Source: JANXMY01 sp965246745
Lineage (GTDB): Bacteria > Armatimonadota > Armatimonadia > Armatimonadales > Capsulimonadaceae
Direction of reading: 5' to 3'
Length of the DNA stretch: 64,000 bases
Assembly: GCA_965246745.1 (NCBI GenBank)
Contig: OZ251980.1
Location: forward strand, 1,984,001 to 2,048,000
Shown: positions 54,789 through 62,624 of the stretch, piece by piece
Layout: each line of letters starts with the position of its first letter
Numbering within the stretch: position 1 is the first letter of the stretch
Notes under the pieces: generated by a model
What the model saw: the letters and a program-made list of their open reading frames with translations, nothing else
The model's database searches: none
What the model was told of the DNA's origin: nothing
Program-made: the position numbers and the translations under genes

Positions 54789-57368
54789 CTAAAAGCCGCC
54801 GGTCACACGAAGGATCGCCTGCCGGCCCTGCTGGAAGCGGGTGCCGCTGTAGCCGGAATTGAAGTTCAGGACGCTGACATCGTTGGTCAGGTTCTCCACA
54901 TCCAATTCCAGGCCGACCGGGCCGAACAAGTGCGGGTGGCCCAGGCGCAGATTGACAAAGTAATGCGAATTGCGCCGCCGGTCGTTCAGCGTATTGCCGT
55001 TGCCGGCGCTGATCGGGCTGAGGACGCTTGACGCTTCCCCGCTGCCGTAGTACGCATCTATGCCCGCAAACGCCGACGACGCGAATGTGTAGCTGAGGCC
55101 GCCGCTGAGCGTGTTAAGCTGATCGTGGTCGTTGACCACCGGCGCGGGGTCGCCGTTTTGATTGAACCCGCTCGGGCGGGCGATGGAGTTGGTGTACGCG
55201 AGGTAGCCGCTGACCCCGACCGGGCCGCGCGGGACGATGCTGTAAGACAGCTCGAGGCCGTGAACGCCCTGGCCGGTGTATTGAAGCGTCGTGTACGCCC
55301 CGAACTGGGTGTAGGGGATCAGCAGGCCGGTGTCGAACTCATTGCGGGCGTTTTTGTAGTAGTACGACAGCTTCACCGACTGCTGCGGCGTGAAGCTATG
55401 CTGGGCGTCGGCTTCGTACAGGTCGGTGGTCTGCGGCACCAGATTGGTCCCCAAAATCGCGCCCTGGGCCAGCGGCGGCTGGGAAAACAGCTTGTTGTAG
55501 CTCAGGCGCACCGAGGTTTTCGGCGAAAACGCATACGCGAAGTTGACACGCGGCGAAAGATAATTTTTCTTGACGCTGTCCGCCGACAAGTTCTGCTTGC
55601 CGTAGTACGAATCGTAGCGGACGCCGTAATTCAGGGTGATTTTCCGGGTCGCCCGCCAGGTATCCTGCAAATACGCGGCGTTGTAGTAGCCCGAGCGGTG
55701 AACCACCACTGTCGGGGCCGACGCGCCGGGGGTCAGGGTGTAGACTTGATTGCCGAGAACGTCCAAAACGGGATTGCCGGCGCTGTCGGTTTGGCCGGTC
55801 CCGGCGGGGGCAAGCTGCGGGCCGCCGCCGCCTTGGATGCCCGCTTCGGCATCGAGCGCGAGCTGGCTTTGCGGGATGATTTGGTACAGCTCGTTGCCGG
55901 ACTGGCGGGTAAGCAGCAGGCCGGCTTTCAGCGTGTGCGTTCCCTGCGTCTTGGTCAGGCTGCCGGACAGCTCGGTTTGGGCGCTTTTGCGCTGAATGGT
56001 CGGGTTAAACTCAATCGAGCTGTCCACCGTGGTCAAAAGCCCGGTCGCCGGGTCCACCGCGCCGAGATTGATGGACGGGTTGCGGCTGCGGATGTCGAGG
56101 CGCGACGACGATGTGCCGAGCGACAGCAGGCCGGTGAGCGCCCCGCCGAAGTTGTGCCGGTAGTTCAGCGCTCCGAACTTGTTTTCGTCGTTTTGGAACA
56201 CGTCCTGCCCGGACTCCTGCTGAGATTTTAGCGCGAGGGCCTGGCTGCCGACCACCGCCGGGTCCGGCGCTGTGCCGGCTTCCGTGCCGTCGGCATTGCG
56301 TGCGCCGCCGTAGCCGAAGCCCTGGCCGACCGGGGCGTAGCGGTCCGGCAGGCCGGTCCGGTTGGCGACTTCGGTCTGCGCGGGCGCAGTGTTCAGCAGC
56401 AGGGAAACAGTGTCGTTTCTGCCGGCCACATAATCAATGTTGCCGAATGCCGTCAGCGCTCGGCCGTGGTTGTGGGCGCTTTGATTGCCCGGCTGGGGCG
56501 CTTCCACACTGTTGTTGGTGCTGCGGTTGATGACATTGAACAAGTAGCGCAGCGGGCCGGCCCCGCCCGGCGCGGCCCCGGCCTGCCCGCCGAAGGTCAG
56601 CTCCTGGTCCAAAGTCGTGTACCCCCCGGCCCCAAAGGAAATGTTTTGAAACGGCTTAATGGTGCCGGCCCGCAGGCTGAGGTTCAGCACGGCGGCGGTT
56701 TCGCTGCCGTACTCGGGGGCGTAGCCGCCGGTCTGGATGTCGGCGCTTTGGATGGCGTCGGGGCTGAGGATCGGTCCGGCCCGCCCCTGCAAAGCCCCCG
56801 GAAGCTGGAAGCCGTCAATGTAGATGGTGGTGGACGCGTGCTCGCCGCGCGGGTGGGCGACATTGACCGACGATTCGACAAAGCCGGGCGCGGTCAGCAG
56901 CAAGCGCTGTAAGTTTTGCTGGTTTGCCCCGGTGGCGGGGATAGTGCGGCTGAATTGCAGGCTGCGCTGGGTGGCGTTTACGGTCTGCGAGCGCGGCACG
57001 GTCACACTGCTGGAGCTGGTCAAAACCCGCTTGATCAACGTGATTTCGATGTCGGCGCTGGTGTCGGCGACAACGGGCACGGTGCGGATGTCGGTTTCAA
57101 ACGTCACAATCTGAACCGTGATGCGCCAGGGCCGGGCTTCCAGGGGCGGACTGAGCGCAATTCCCTGCGCGTCGGTGATCGCGTTGAAGTCCGAATTGAC
57201 GCCGGCGGTGTCGTGGAAGACGACGTTTGCGCCCTGGACAGGCTTGCCGGCGGCGTCGCGGACCGTAAAGCGCAGGCGGCCGAACACGTCGGCACGGGCC
57301 GCGCCGGCCGAAAAAAGGCAGACGCAGGCCAAAGGCAGGGCGCAGAAAAGCGCGGAGCGATGAGTCAT
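54789..57368 (-). CDS. TonB-dependent receptor with carboxypeptidase-regulatory-like domain
   Basis: This 859-residue outer-membrane protein has a signal peptide (ALFCALPLACVCLFSAGAAR). An Ig-like carboxypeptidase-regulatory domain follows (GRLRFTVRDAAGKPVQGANV), then a plug domain with TTIYIDGFQLPGALQGRAGP near 195 and YAPEYGSETAAVLNLSLRAG. A long 22-strand-type barrel ends in ILRVTGGF with a C-terminal Phe. Such receptors import chelated metals, cobalamin or glycans with energy from TonB. The barrel has APQ-rich loops typical of acidobacterial and armatimonadal receptors. It sits among genes for metal-handling proteins, which favours a metal substrate. Confidence 0.93.
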   Translation of the reverse strand: MTHRSALFCALPLACVCLFSAGAARADVFGRLRFTVRDAAGKPVQGANVVFHDTAGVNSDFNAITDAQGIALSPPLEARPWRITVQIVTFETDIRTVPVVADTSADIEITLIKRVLTSSSSVTVPRSQTVNATQRSLQFSRTIPATGANQQNLQRLLLTAPGFVESSVNVAHPRGEHASTTIYIDGFQLPGALQGRAGPILSPDAIQSADIQTGGYAPEYGSETAAVLNLSLRAGTIKPFQNISFGAGGYTTLDQELTFGGQAGAAPGGAGPLRYLFNVINRSTNNSVEAPQPGNQSAHNHGRALTAFGNIDYVAGRNDTVSLLLNTAPAQTEVANRTGLPDRYAPVGQGFGYGGARNADGTEAGTAPDPAVVGSQALALKSQQESGQDVFQNDENKFGALNYRHNFGGALTGLLSLGTSSSRLDIRSRNPSINLGAVDPATGLLTTVDSSIEFNPTIQRKSAQTELSGSLTKTQGTHTLKAGLLLTRQSGNELYQIIPQSQLALDAEAGIQGGGGPQLAPAGTGQTDSAGNPVLDVLGNQVYTLTPGASAPTVVVHRSGYYNAAYLQDTWRATRKITLNYGVRYDSYYGKQNLSADSVKKNYLSPRVNFAYAFSPKTSVRLSYNKLFSQPPLAQGAILGTNLVPQTTDLYEADAQHSFTPQQSVKLSYYYKNARNEFDTGLLIPYTQFGAYTTLQYTGQGVHGLELSYSIVPRGPVGVSGYLAYTNSIARPSGFNQNGDPAPVVNDHDQLNTLSGGLSYTFASSAFAGIDAYYGSGEASSVLSPISAGNGNTLNDRRRNSHYFVNLRLGHPHLFGPVGLELDVENLTNDVSVLNFNSGYSGTRFQQGRQAILRVTGGF

Positions 57369-57500
57369 CGTTAAAATTTCTTTCGTGTCGTGGGCATGGA
57401 GCAGGGCCGACGGGGCGGCTCAGCGCGATGACTCGCGTTTGCCGAGGCGTTTTTCGGTCCCAATCCGGGTTTGAAGTGGTGCAGGCAGAGAAAAAAGGGG

Positions 57501-57863
57501 TTAAGACGCGAGCGGGGGCGCACGCGGGGCGGTGTGGTCAAACGGGTCGCAGGTGCGGGTCTGAACACTGGCGGAAAACAGCGGCAAAGAGAAAAACACC
57601 GGGGCCGGCAGGGGAACGGCGGGAACCGGCGAGCGGAAAAGGGCGTTCTCCCACTGGCACGCGGGGCAGGCATCGGCGGCCGGCGCGGCGACGGCCGGCG
57701 CGGTCAAGCGGGCGAGGCCGTGGGCGGCGCGGGCGTGCGCCGGCAGCAGCTCTTCCGTGTGGAACAAAGTCGTGCCGCCGCTGATGCCGCAGACGATCAG
57801 CGCCAGAAAAAGCGCCGCTGTCCGCACAAATTGTCCCGGCCTGCGTGTGTGCATTCGGTTCAC
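57501..57863 (-). CDS. small membrane-anchored Cys/His protein
   Basis: This 120-residue protein starts with GTG at 57863 (VNRMHTRRPGQFVRTAALFL) and has one membrane segment (VRTAALFLALIVCGISGGTT). A His-containing stretch follows (LFHTEELLPAHARAAHGLA), then DACPACQWENALFRS, whose CxxC-x-W form recurs in small proteins next to copper or zinc transporters. The C-terminus has a further Cys and His. The start is fixed by TAAAAT ending 7 bases before the GTG; an ATG four codons on is the alternative. It is divergent from the ZIP transporter gene and upstream of the TonB receptor gene on the same strand. Confidence 0.68.
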   Translation of the reverse strand: MNRMHTRRPGQFVRTAALFLALIVCGISGGTTLFHTEELLPAHARAAHGLARLTAPAVAAPAADACPACQWENALFRSPVPAVPLPAPVFFSLPLFSASVQTRTCDPFDHTAPRAPPLAS

Positions 57864-57870
57864 CGAGCGC

Positions 57871-57899
57871 ATTTTACCATGCGAACACGCAAAGTGCAA
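57871..57899 (-). promoter_or_regulatory. promoter giving a leaderless mRNA
   Basis: On the minus strand TTGCAC (57899-57894), a 17-bp spacer and TAAAAT (57876-57871) precede GTG at 57863 by 7 bases. No ribosome-binding site is present. The site lies in the short divergent gap before the ZIP gene, where metal-responsive control would be expected. Confidence 0.75.
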
Positions 57900-57921
57900 C
57901 AAAATTTCTGAAGATTTTCCA

Positions 57922-58701
57922 ATGACTTATTTACTGCTGCGCTCGACAGTGGCGACGCTGACGGCGTTTGCCGGCGGCGGGCTGGGCGTTTTCTTGGGCG
58001 CGGTCGCCCCGGCCCGCCTCCGGGCGCTGGTGTATGCCGCGATGGGGGCGCTGCTGGCGGTGACGGTGTTTGACGTGCTGCCGGATGCCAAAGAGCTGCT
58101 CGGCTGGCCGGCATTTTTGGCGGCGGCGGCGAGCGGCTACGCCCTGTTTTGGGCCGCCGGCCGGTATGTCTACCCCTTGTGTCCGGCGTGCGCCGTGGGC
58201 GCGTTCGACCGGGCGGCGACCGAGCGCCTCCGGCAGTCGGTCGGGCTTTTGATGGTCGCGCTGGGCCTGCACTCGGCGATGGACGGCATTGCCGTAGTGG
58301 TCGGCGACCAGGTGGCCGGGCGTCCGAACACGGCGCTGCTGTTTGCCGTGTCGTTTCACAAGCTGCCCGAGGGCCTGGCGCTGGCACTGCTGCTGCTCGG
58401 CGCAGGCTATTCGCGCCCAAAGGCGCTGGGGCTGACCCTGGCGATAGAGTCGGCCACGGAGATCGGGGCGCTGCTCGGCTTGTACGGTCTGCGCTCCGTT
58501 TCCTTGCCTGTGCTGGGCCTGCTGTTCGCGCACGTCGGCGGCGGATTTGTCTATTTAGTCGTGACTACTCTCGGCTTGTTCTCTTCCCAGGGCGCACGGG
58601 GGCGCAACCAGCAGGGCGCAACACAGTTTGCGCTGACCGGCAGCGCGGCGTTTGCGCTGACCGCCGCGCTGATCTACTCGCTGCGCCGCTGGGCACCCTG
58701 A
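57922..58701 (+). CDS. ZIP-family metal transporter
   Basis: This 259-residue protein has eight hydrophobic segments, beginning LLLRSTVATLTAFAGGGLGV. The ZIP signatures are present: LGLHSAMDGIAVVVGDQ near residue 120 and SFHKLPEGLALALLLLGAGY near 152, supplying the His, Asp and Glu residues of the metal path. An intracellular Cys pair YPLCPACAV near 95 is unusual. ZIP proteins usually bring Zn2+ or Fe2+ into the cytoplasm. It is divergent from the Cys/His protein gene, and the pair probably forms one metal-uptake locus with the TonB receptor. The ATG at 57922 follows GAAGA. Confidence 0.9.
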   Translation: MTYLLLRSTVATLTAFAGGGLGVFLGAVAPARLRALVYAAMGALLAVTVFDVLPDAKELLGWPAFLAAAASGYALFWAAGRYVYPLCPACAVGAFDRAATERLRQSVGLLMVALGLHSAMDGIAVVVGDQVAGRPNTALLFAVSFHKLPEGLALALLLLGAGYSRPKALGLTLAIESATEIGALLGLYGLRSVSLPVLGLLFAHVGGGFVYLVVTTLGLFSSQGARGRNQQGATQFALTGSAAFALTAALIYSLRRWAP

Positions 58702-58744
58702 CAGCGGCCCCGCAAAAATAAACGCAAATTATTTTGCGCTTTGC

Positions 58745-58773
58745 TTGACAAACCTCGCGACTTTCGCTAAAAT
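58745..58773 (+). promoter_or_regulatory. consensus promoter giving a leaderless mRNA
   Basis: TTGACA (58745-58750), a 17-bp spacer and TAAAAT (58768-58773) are followed by seven bases and the ATG at 58781. The -35 is perfect. It is the clearest leaderless start in the window. Confidence 0.9.
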
Positions 58774-58780
58774 GCTGGTT

Positions 58781-59476
58781 ATGGACTCCGAACCCGCAAC
58801 ACCGCACAGCGAAACATTTGCGCCTGTGCGCCCTGACTTTTCCGGTGAGCCGATGGACTGGGCGCAGCAGCCGCCGCTGCTGACGACCCGCGAAGTCGCG
58901 GCGATCTTCGGCAAGTCGGCGGCCAACATCCGCGCCCGCGCGTCGCGCGGCGACTTCGGCAACACCGTCACCGGCGATGACGGCCTGCCGCGCTACGACA
59001 AAGGGCGAGTGCAGGCGCTGTTCGAGCGGGTGACCCAGCGGGAAGCGCAGACCCGGTCGGTGACCAACCTGCACGGCACGCCGGGGGTTTCGTATTCCAC
59101 ATCTTTGTCGCCGATGGTCGCCACGGCGATTGCCGAGATACAATCTCAGCACCGGGAGCAGATCGCGCTGTGGACGGCGCGGTGCGAGGACGCCCAGCGG
59201 GCGACGCAGCGGGCGCAGGACGAAGTGACGGCTTTGCGCGACCTGCTGCGGGAGCGCGAGGAAACGACCCGCGCAACACTGTCGCACATGGACGCGCTCT
59301 ACGCCGAGAATTTAGGTCAGCTCCGGGCGGCTTTGACGCAGGAACAGACGCACAAAAACGAGATCGTCGCAATCAAGGAAAACGAGATTGCGCGATTGAA
59401 GTCGCTGGAAAACAACGCGCCGCGCCGCGAATCGCTTTGGCACCGCTTGTTCGGCGGCCAGGCGGTAGGCACCTAA
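58781..59476 (+). CDS. helix-turn-helix protein with long coiled coil
   Basis: This 231-residue protein has an HTH resembling MerR/excisionase helices: LLTTREVAAIFGKSAANIRA then RASRGDFGNTVTGDDGLPRY with DKGRVQALFERV, residues 33-85. A long coiled coil follows (residues 120-215; REQIALWTARCEDAQRATQR). It is probably a dimeric DNA-binding protein. The start is fixed by a -10 hexamer 7 bases upstream; no ribosome-binding site exists. The 87-residue gene follows 2 bp downstream, so the two are probably co-transcribed. Confidence 0.78.
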   Translation: MDSEPATPHSETFAPVRPDFSGEPMDWAQQPPLLTTREVAAIFGKSAANIRARASRGDFGNTVTGDDGLPRYDKGRVQALFERVTQREAQTRSVTNLHGTPGVSYSTSLSPMVATAIAEIQSQHREQIALWTARCEDAQRATQRAQDEVTALRDLLREREETTRATLSHMDALYAENLGQLRAALTQEQTHKNEIVAIKENEIARLKSLENNAPRRESLWHRLFGGQAVGT

Positions 59477-59478
59477 CA

Positions 59479-59742
59479 ATGCTCCAAAAGTACAAAGTCA
59501 GCGTTTCGTTCACGGGAACCGCCGTTTTAGAGATCGACGCCGAGTCGCCGGAAGACGCCCGCCTGCTCGCCGCCGAGATGACGGTCGGCGATTTAGCCCG
59601 CCCCACCCAATCGGACATCTCGACGCTAAAAGTCATGGCAAAAGAGATTATTCTGGCATCATCGCTCAGCGGCGAAGACGACTCGGCGGCCGAAAACGCC
59701 CCCCGCAAGCCCCGCCCGTCCGGCTGGTATCGCCCGCACTGA
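59479..59742 (+). CDS. small hypothetical protein
   Basis: This 87-residue protein starts MLQKYKVSVSFTGTAVLEID and contains AESPEDARLLAAEMTVGDLA, a beta-beta-alpha element like small DpnD/PcfM-like folds. A short C-terminal tail rich in Asp, Pro and Arg ends in SGWYRPH. It follows the HTH-coiled-coil gene with a 2-bp gap and is convergent with the 59750-60541 gene. No function can be given. Confidence 0.65.
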   Translation: MLQKYKVSVSFTGTAVLEIDAESPEDARLLAAEMTVGDLARPTQSDISTLKVMAKEIILASSLSGEDDSAAENAPRKPRPSGWYRPH

Positions 59743-59749
59743 GCCGGCC

Positions 59750-60541
59750 CTAAAACCGCCAGTTCAAGTCGTCGGTCGGAATGCGCCGGTGGGTCCAGTT
59801 GAGCTGCTTTTCGGTCAAGCGGCAGTCCACAAACCACCAGGGATACGCCAGCGGGTCGTGAATACGAAATGTTTCCCGGTAGCTTTTAATGGCGGGGAAT
59901 GCCGCGCAGAAGCCGCAGCGATGCAGGGTCAAAAACAACGCCAGCAAGCGAATCCGCAGCTTCACCGCGCTGGTATTCTCTAACGGGATCGCAAGCGACT
60001 GGGACAGCGCAAACACTTCGCGCTGGGCAAGGTGCATTGACACCGTGTCAATGCCTTTCAGAATGCCGATCTTGTCGGGTATCTCGGTTTCGTGCATCCG
60101 CGCCGTCAGGGTCAGCACATACCGCTCAATGCTGTCCGACCAGCCGTCCTCGACCCGCCGGGCCACCGTTACCACATTTTCCAGCCCCGGCGCTTTGCCG
60201 AGATAATCCCGCAGATGGGTTTCCGCCCATTCCCAGCGCTTCACGGCTTTCAGCGGCAGGCGGCCCATGTCCTCCGAAGGGCACAAGCGGCAGATGCCGC
60301 CGCGCGTGCCGAGCAGCCGGCTGTACGCGAACTCAATGCCGGAGGCGGACGCGCGGGGGTCCAGCAGCCCTTCCACCAGCTTGCCGTAATTTTCAATCAA
60401 AAACTCCAGCGCATCGCGCGACATTTCCGGCGGCGCGGCCCGGTCCCGCTCCTGCCGGGCCGCTTCCGCGCAGGGCCGCCGGTGCTCGTCCGTCAGCCGC
60501 GCCATTGAATCGGTAAAGTTTTGAGCGGTAAGCGTCACCAT
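59750..60541 (-). CDS. hypothetical Cys-containing protein
   Basis: This 263-residue, mostly helical soluble protein starts MVTLTAQNFTDSMARLTDEH. It contains GTRGGICRLCPSEDMGRLPL near 80 with a CxxC pair and LTLHRCGFCAAFPAIKSYRE near 215 with a second CxxC pair. Four cysteines so arranged may bind zinc or an iron-sulfur cluster. The ATG at 60541 follows a duplicated 15-bp unit (AATCGCCAAGTCTCC on the plus strand) that contains GGAG on the coding strand. No family is recognised. Confidence 0.65.
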   Translation of the reverse strand: MVTLTAQNFTDSMARLTDEHRRPCAEAARQERDRAAPPEMSRDALEFLIENYGKLVEGLLDPRASASGIEFAYSRLLGTRGGICRLCPSEDMGRLPLKAVKRWEWAETHLRDYLGKAPGLENVVTVARRVEDGWSDSIERYVLTLTARMHETEIPDKIGILKGIDTVSMHLAQREVFALSQSLAIPLENTSAVKLRIRLLALFLTLHRCGFCAAFPAIKSYRETFRIHDPLAYPWWFVDCRLTEKQLNWTHRRIPTDDLNWRF

Positions 60542-60627
60542 AATCGCCAAGTCTCCAATCGCCAAGTCTCCCGTGCTGATTATCGGCAGGCGGCACGGGT
60601 TTTCTTTCTCGTAAAAGTAGGGGGAGT

Positions 60628-60656
60628 TGACTCAGGCAGGCAGGCGCGTTATAATA
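60628..60656 (+). promoter_or_regulatory. promoter of the aquaporin gene
   Basis: TTGACT (60628-60633), a 17-bp spacer and TATAAT (60651-60656) form a near-consensus promoter. The leader before the ATG at 60712 would be about 50 bases. Confidence 0.88.
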
Positions 60657-60711
60657 GCGCAGAACAACGAAGCGAGCGTGCAGTGTCGGCGCTCAGAAAA
60701 CGAGGCATCTT

Positions 60712-61480
60712 ATGGCAACTGTTCCCCTCGCAAAACGCGCGGCGGCCGAGCTGATCGGGACGGCGTGGCTGGTTTTCGGCGGCTGCGGCAGCGCGGTTTT
60801 GGCCGCGAAGTTTTTGACGCCCGACAATCCCAATGTCAACTTAGGCATCGGGTTTGTCGGGGTGGCGCTGGCGTTCGGCCTGACCGTGCTGACGATGGCG
60901 TATGCTATCGGGCATATCTCGGGGTGCCACTTGAACCCGGCGGTGTCCCTCGGTCTGTGGGCCGGCAAGCGCTTTCCGGCATCGGATTTGGCCCCCTATA
61001 TCGCCGCGCAGGTGATCGGCGGGATTGTCGGCGCAGGGCTGTTGTTTGTGATTGCCGGCGGCTCGGCGGGGTTTGATGTCCATGCCGGCTTTGCGTCCAA
61101 CGGCTACGGGGACCATTCGCCGGGGCATTACTCGCTCGGCGCGTGCTTTGCCGCCGAAGTCGTCTTGACGTTCTTTTTTCTGATGATTATTCTCGGCGCG
61201 ACCGACGGCCGCGCTCCGAAAGGCTTTGCGCCGATAGCGATTGGGCTGGGGCTGACCTTGATCCACCTGATCGGCATTCCGGTCACCAACTTGTCGGTCA
61301 ACCCGGCCCGCTCCACCGCCCCGGCGCTGTTTGCGGGCGGCCCGTTACCTCGCTCAGCTTTGGCTGTTCTGGCTGGCCCCGATCCTGGGCGCAGTGATCG
61401 CCGGGGCCGTGTACCGCTGGCTGGAATCGGATGCGCCCCTGCCCGGCCCCGAGCCGGTAGTCGGCGAACTCAAACCCTAA
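60712..61480 (+). pseudogene. aqpZ: AqpZ-like aquaporin with a frameshift near the C-terminus
   Basis: The protein is a MIP channel: RAAAELIGTAWLVFGGCGSA, first NPA box GHISGCHLNPAVSLGLWAG near 75, LTFFFLMIILGATDGRAPKG and second NPA box TNLSVNPARSTAPALFAGG near 200. After ALFAGG the frame leaves the family pattern and runs on to 61608 with a low-complexity basic tail. In the +1 frame the sixth helix reads LAQLWLFWLAPILGAVIAGA and ends VVGELKP with TAA at 61478. One extra C in the run CCC at 61341-61343 explains this. It may be a real mutation, a phase-variable site or a sequencing error. Confidence 0.85.
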
Positions 61481-61604
61481 CCCTCCGCGTCGTTAATCGT
61501 CCCCGCTGTGGTCCGGCAGGGCGAAAAACAGGGCCAGCAGCGCAGTCGCGGCGTACAAGACCGGGCCGAGCCGGTACTCCTGGGTGGATATCGGACACGC
61601 CCTC

Positions 61605-61634
61605 TTGACTTTCCTGCCTGCCGTCGTCTATACT
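61605..61634 (+). promoter_or_regulatory. promoter of the T-box operon
   Basis: TTGACT (61605-61610), an 18-bp spacer and TATACT (61629-61634) precede the T-box leader, whose transcript would begin near 61641. The 124 bp from the aquaporin stop to this promoter show no clear gene, although one minus-strand frame encodes a short hydrophobic stretch without a start codon. Confidence 0.8.
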
Positions 61635-61640
61635 GCTTTC

Positions 61641-61905
61641 ATTCGCGGCCTTGATGGGGAAGAGTACGCGCCTGCGCTGCCAAAGAGAAGGAATGCCCCG
61701 GCTGAAAGCATTCCGCAGCAAACGCGCCGAACGTCGCCCCGGAGCCGTGTCTGAAATGAGTGTCCGCGCCTGATTTCAAGTTTCCGGTGCGGGAAGCAAG
61801 GTGGTATCGCGCGTCGGCGGCCCGTCAGTGGCTGCAAGCCCTCGCGTCCTTGCGATAGAAGTTCTGAGTGATTCAGGGCCTATCGCAATGGGCGCGGGGG
61901 CTTTT
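61641..61905 (+). ncRNA. T-box riboswitch (probably tRNA-Val specific)
   Basis: The leader has the T-box layout. A stem I region includes GAAGAGTACGCGCC with the AGTA S-turn motif (5' side) and GAACGTCG on the 3' side, where the specifier would read GTC, a valine codon. The antiterminator contains AAGGTGGTATCGCG at 61798-61811, matching the conserved T-box sequence with the TGGT bulge that pairs with an ACCA tRNA end. A terminator stem (61836-61858 with 61880-61903, AAGCCCTCGCG... and CGCGGGGGCTT) ends in TTTT. Uncharged tRNA-Val would favour readthrough. The downstream operon contains valS, as expected. Confidence 0.85.
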
Positions 61906-61971
61906 GTGGTTCGGGAGTAGATGTATTTAGGAGTGAAATGTAGTTTAGGAGTGGAAAGGCTGGAACAAACA

Positions 61972-62610
61972 ATGACAAAGAAACTTTCAGTGGCGTGTGT
62001 TTTTGCGGTTTTGCTGGCGCTGTGCCTGGGCCGCACGGCCTGGGCGCAGGACACGGCGGTTCCGGGGCGCAGCGCCGGACGCGTGTTTCTCGGAATGGAC
62101 CGGGCGGATGTCCTGAAAATCCTGCACAAGCCCAGCAAAAGCCGCAGCGTGCAGCATGGGACGACGCGGTACAGCGACGATGAGTGGATCAGCGGCGAGC
62201 ACACTCTGTCGGTTGTTTCCGAGCACGACAAAGTGACACAAATTAGGTTCAACAGCCCCCGCATGGTGCTGACCGACGGCCTGAGCGTCCAAAGTTTATG
62301 TCCTCAAATTCGCCGCCGCCACCGGACGATGACGGTCCGCGAATACGATGTGCTCGAGGAAGATCATCTTTTGTTCCATATGGACGATGTTCGGGACGGA
62401 GTGGCGTTTACCATGCAGATGCAAGCGTACCCTGAGCCGGACCTTTTGAAGAGGTCCTCGCCCAACGAGATCATTATTCACCGGCCCGGCGTCCCCGCCG
62501 TGCCGATTGAAGGCGGCCACTGGAGGCCGTTCGTCACCTCGAGCAACGAGTATACGCGCCTCAGCTTATCCTTGATGCAGCGGTATTTCACCTGGAAAGA
62601 GCTTCCCTAA
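61972..62610 (+). CDS. exported protein, first of two paralogues in the T-box operon
   Basis: This 212-residue protein has a signal peptide (KKLSVACVFAVLLALCLGRT, then AWAQD). The mature part opens AVPGRSAGRVFLGMDRADVL then KILHKPS, a helix-turn pattern resembling SmpA/BamE-like domains. It contains SPNEIIIHRPGVPAVP near the end. The opening and the IHRPG motif are shared with the next gene. An AGGAGTGGAAAGG stretch precedes the ATG at 61972. Its place between a T-box and valS is unusual. Confidence 0.75.
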   Translation: MTKKLSVACVFAVLLALCLGRTAWAQDTAVPGRSAGRVFLGMDRADVLKILHKPSKSRSVQHGTTRYSDDEWISGEHTLSVVSEHDKVTQIRFNSPRMVLTDGLSVQSLCPQIRRRHRTMTVREYDVLEEDHLLFHMDDVRDGVAFTMQMQAYPEPDLLKRSSPNEIIIHRPGVPAVPIEGGHWRPFVTSSNEYTRLSLSLMQRYFTWKELP

Positions 62611-62624
62611 TAAAGCGCATCTTG

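Noticed and set aside
61481..61604. Small membrane-protein gene on the minus strand after the aquaporin
   Set aside because: A frame encodes a short hydrophobic stretch (YAATALLALFFALPDHSGDD), but it has no ATG, GTG or TTG start at a sensible place and no ribosome-binding site. It may be a remnant.
61343..61608. C-terminal tail of the aquaporin frame as a genuine domain
   Set aside because: The tail is Arg/Gly/Pro-rich and out of character, while the +1 frame encodes the expected last helix. It is a frameshift product.
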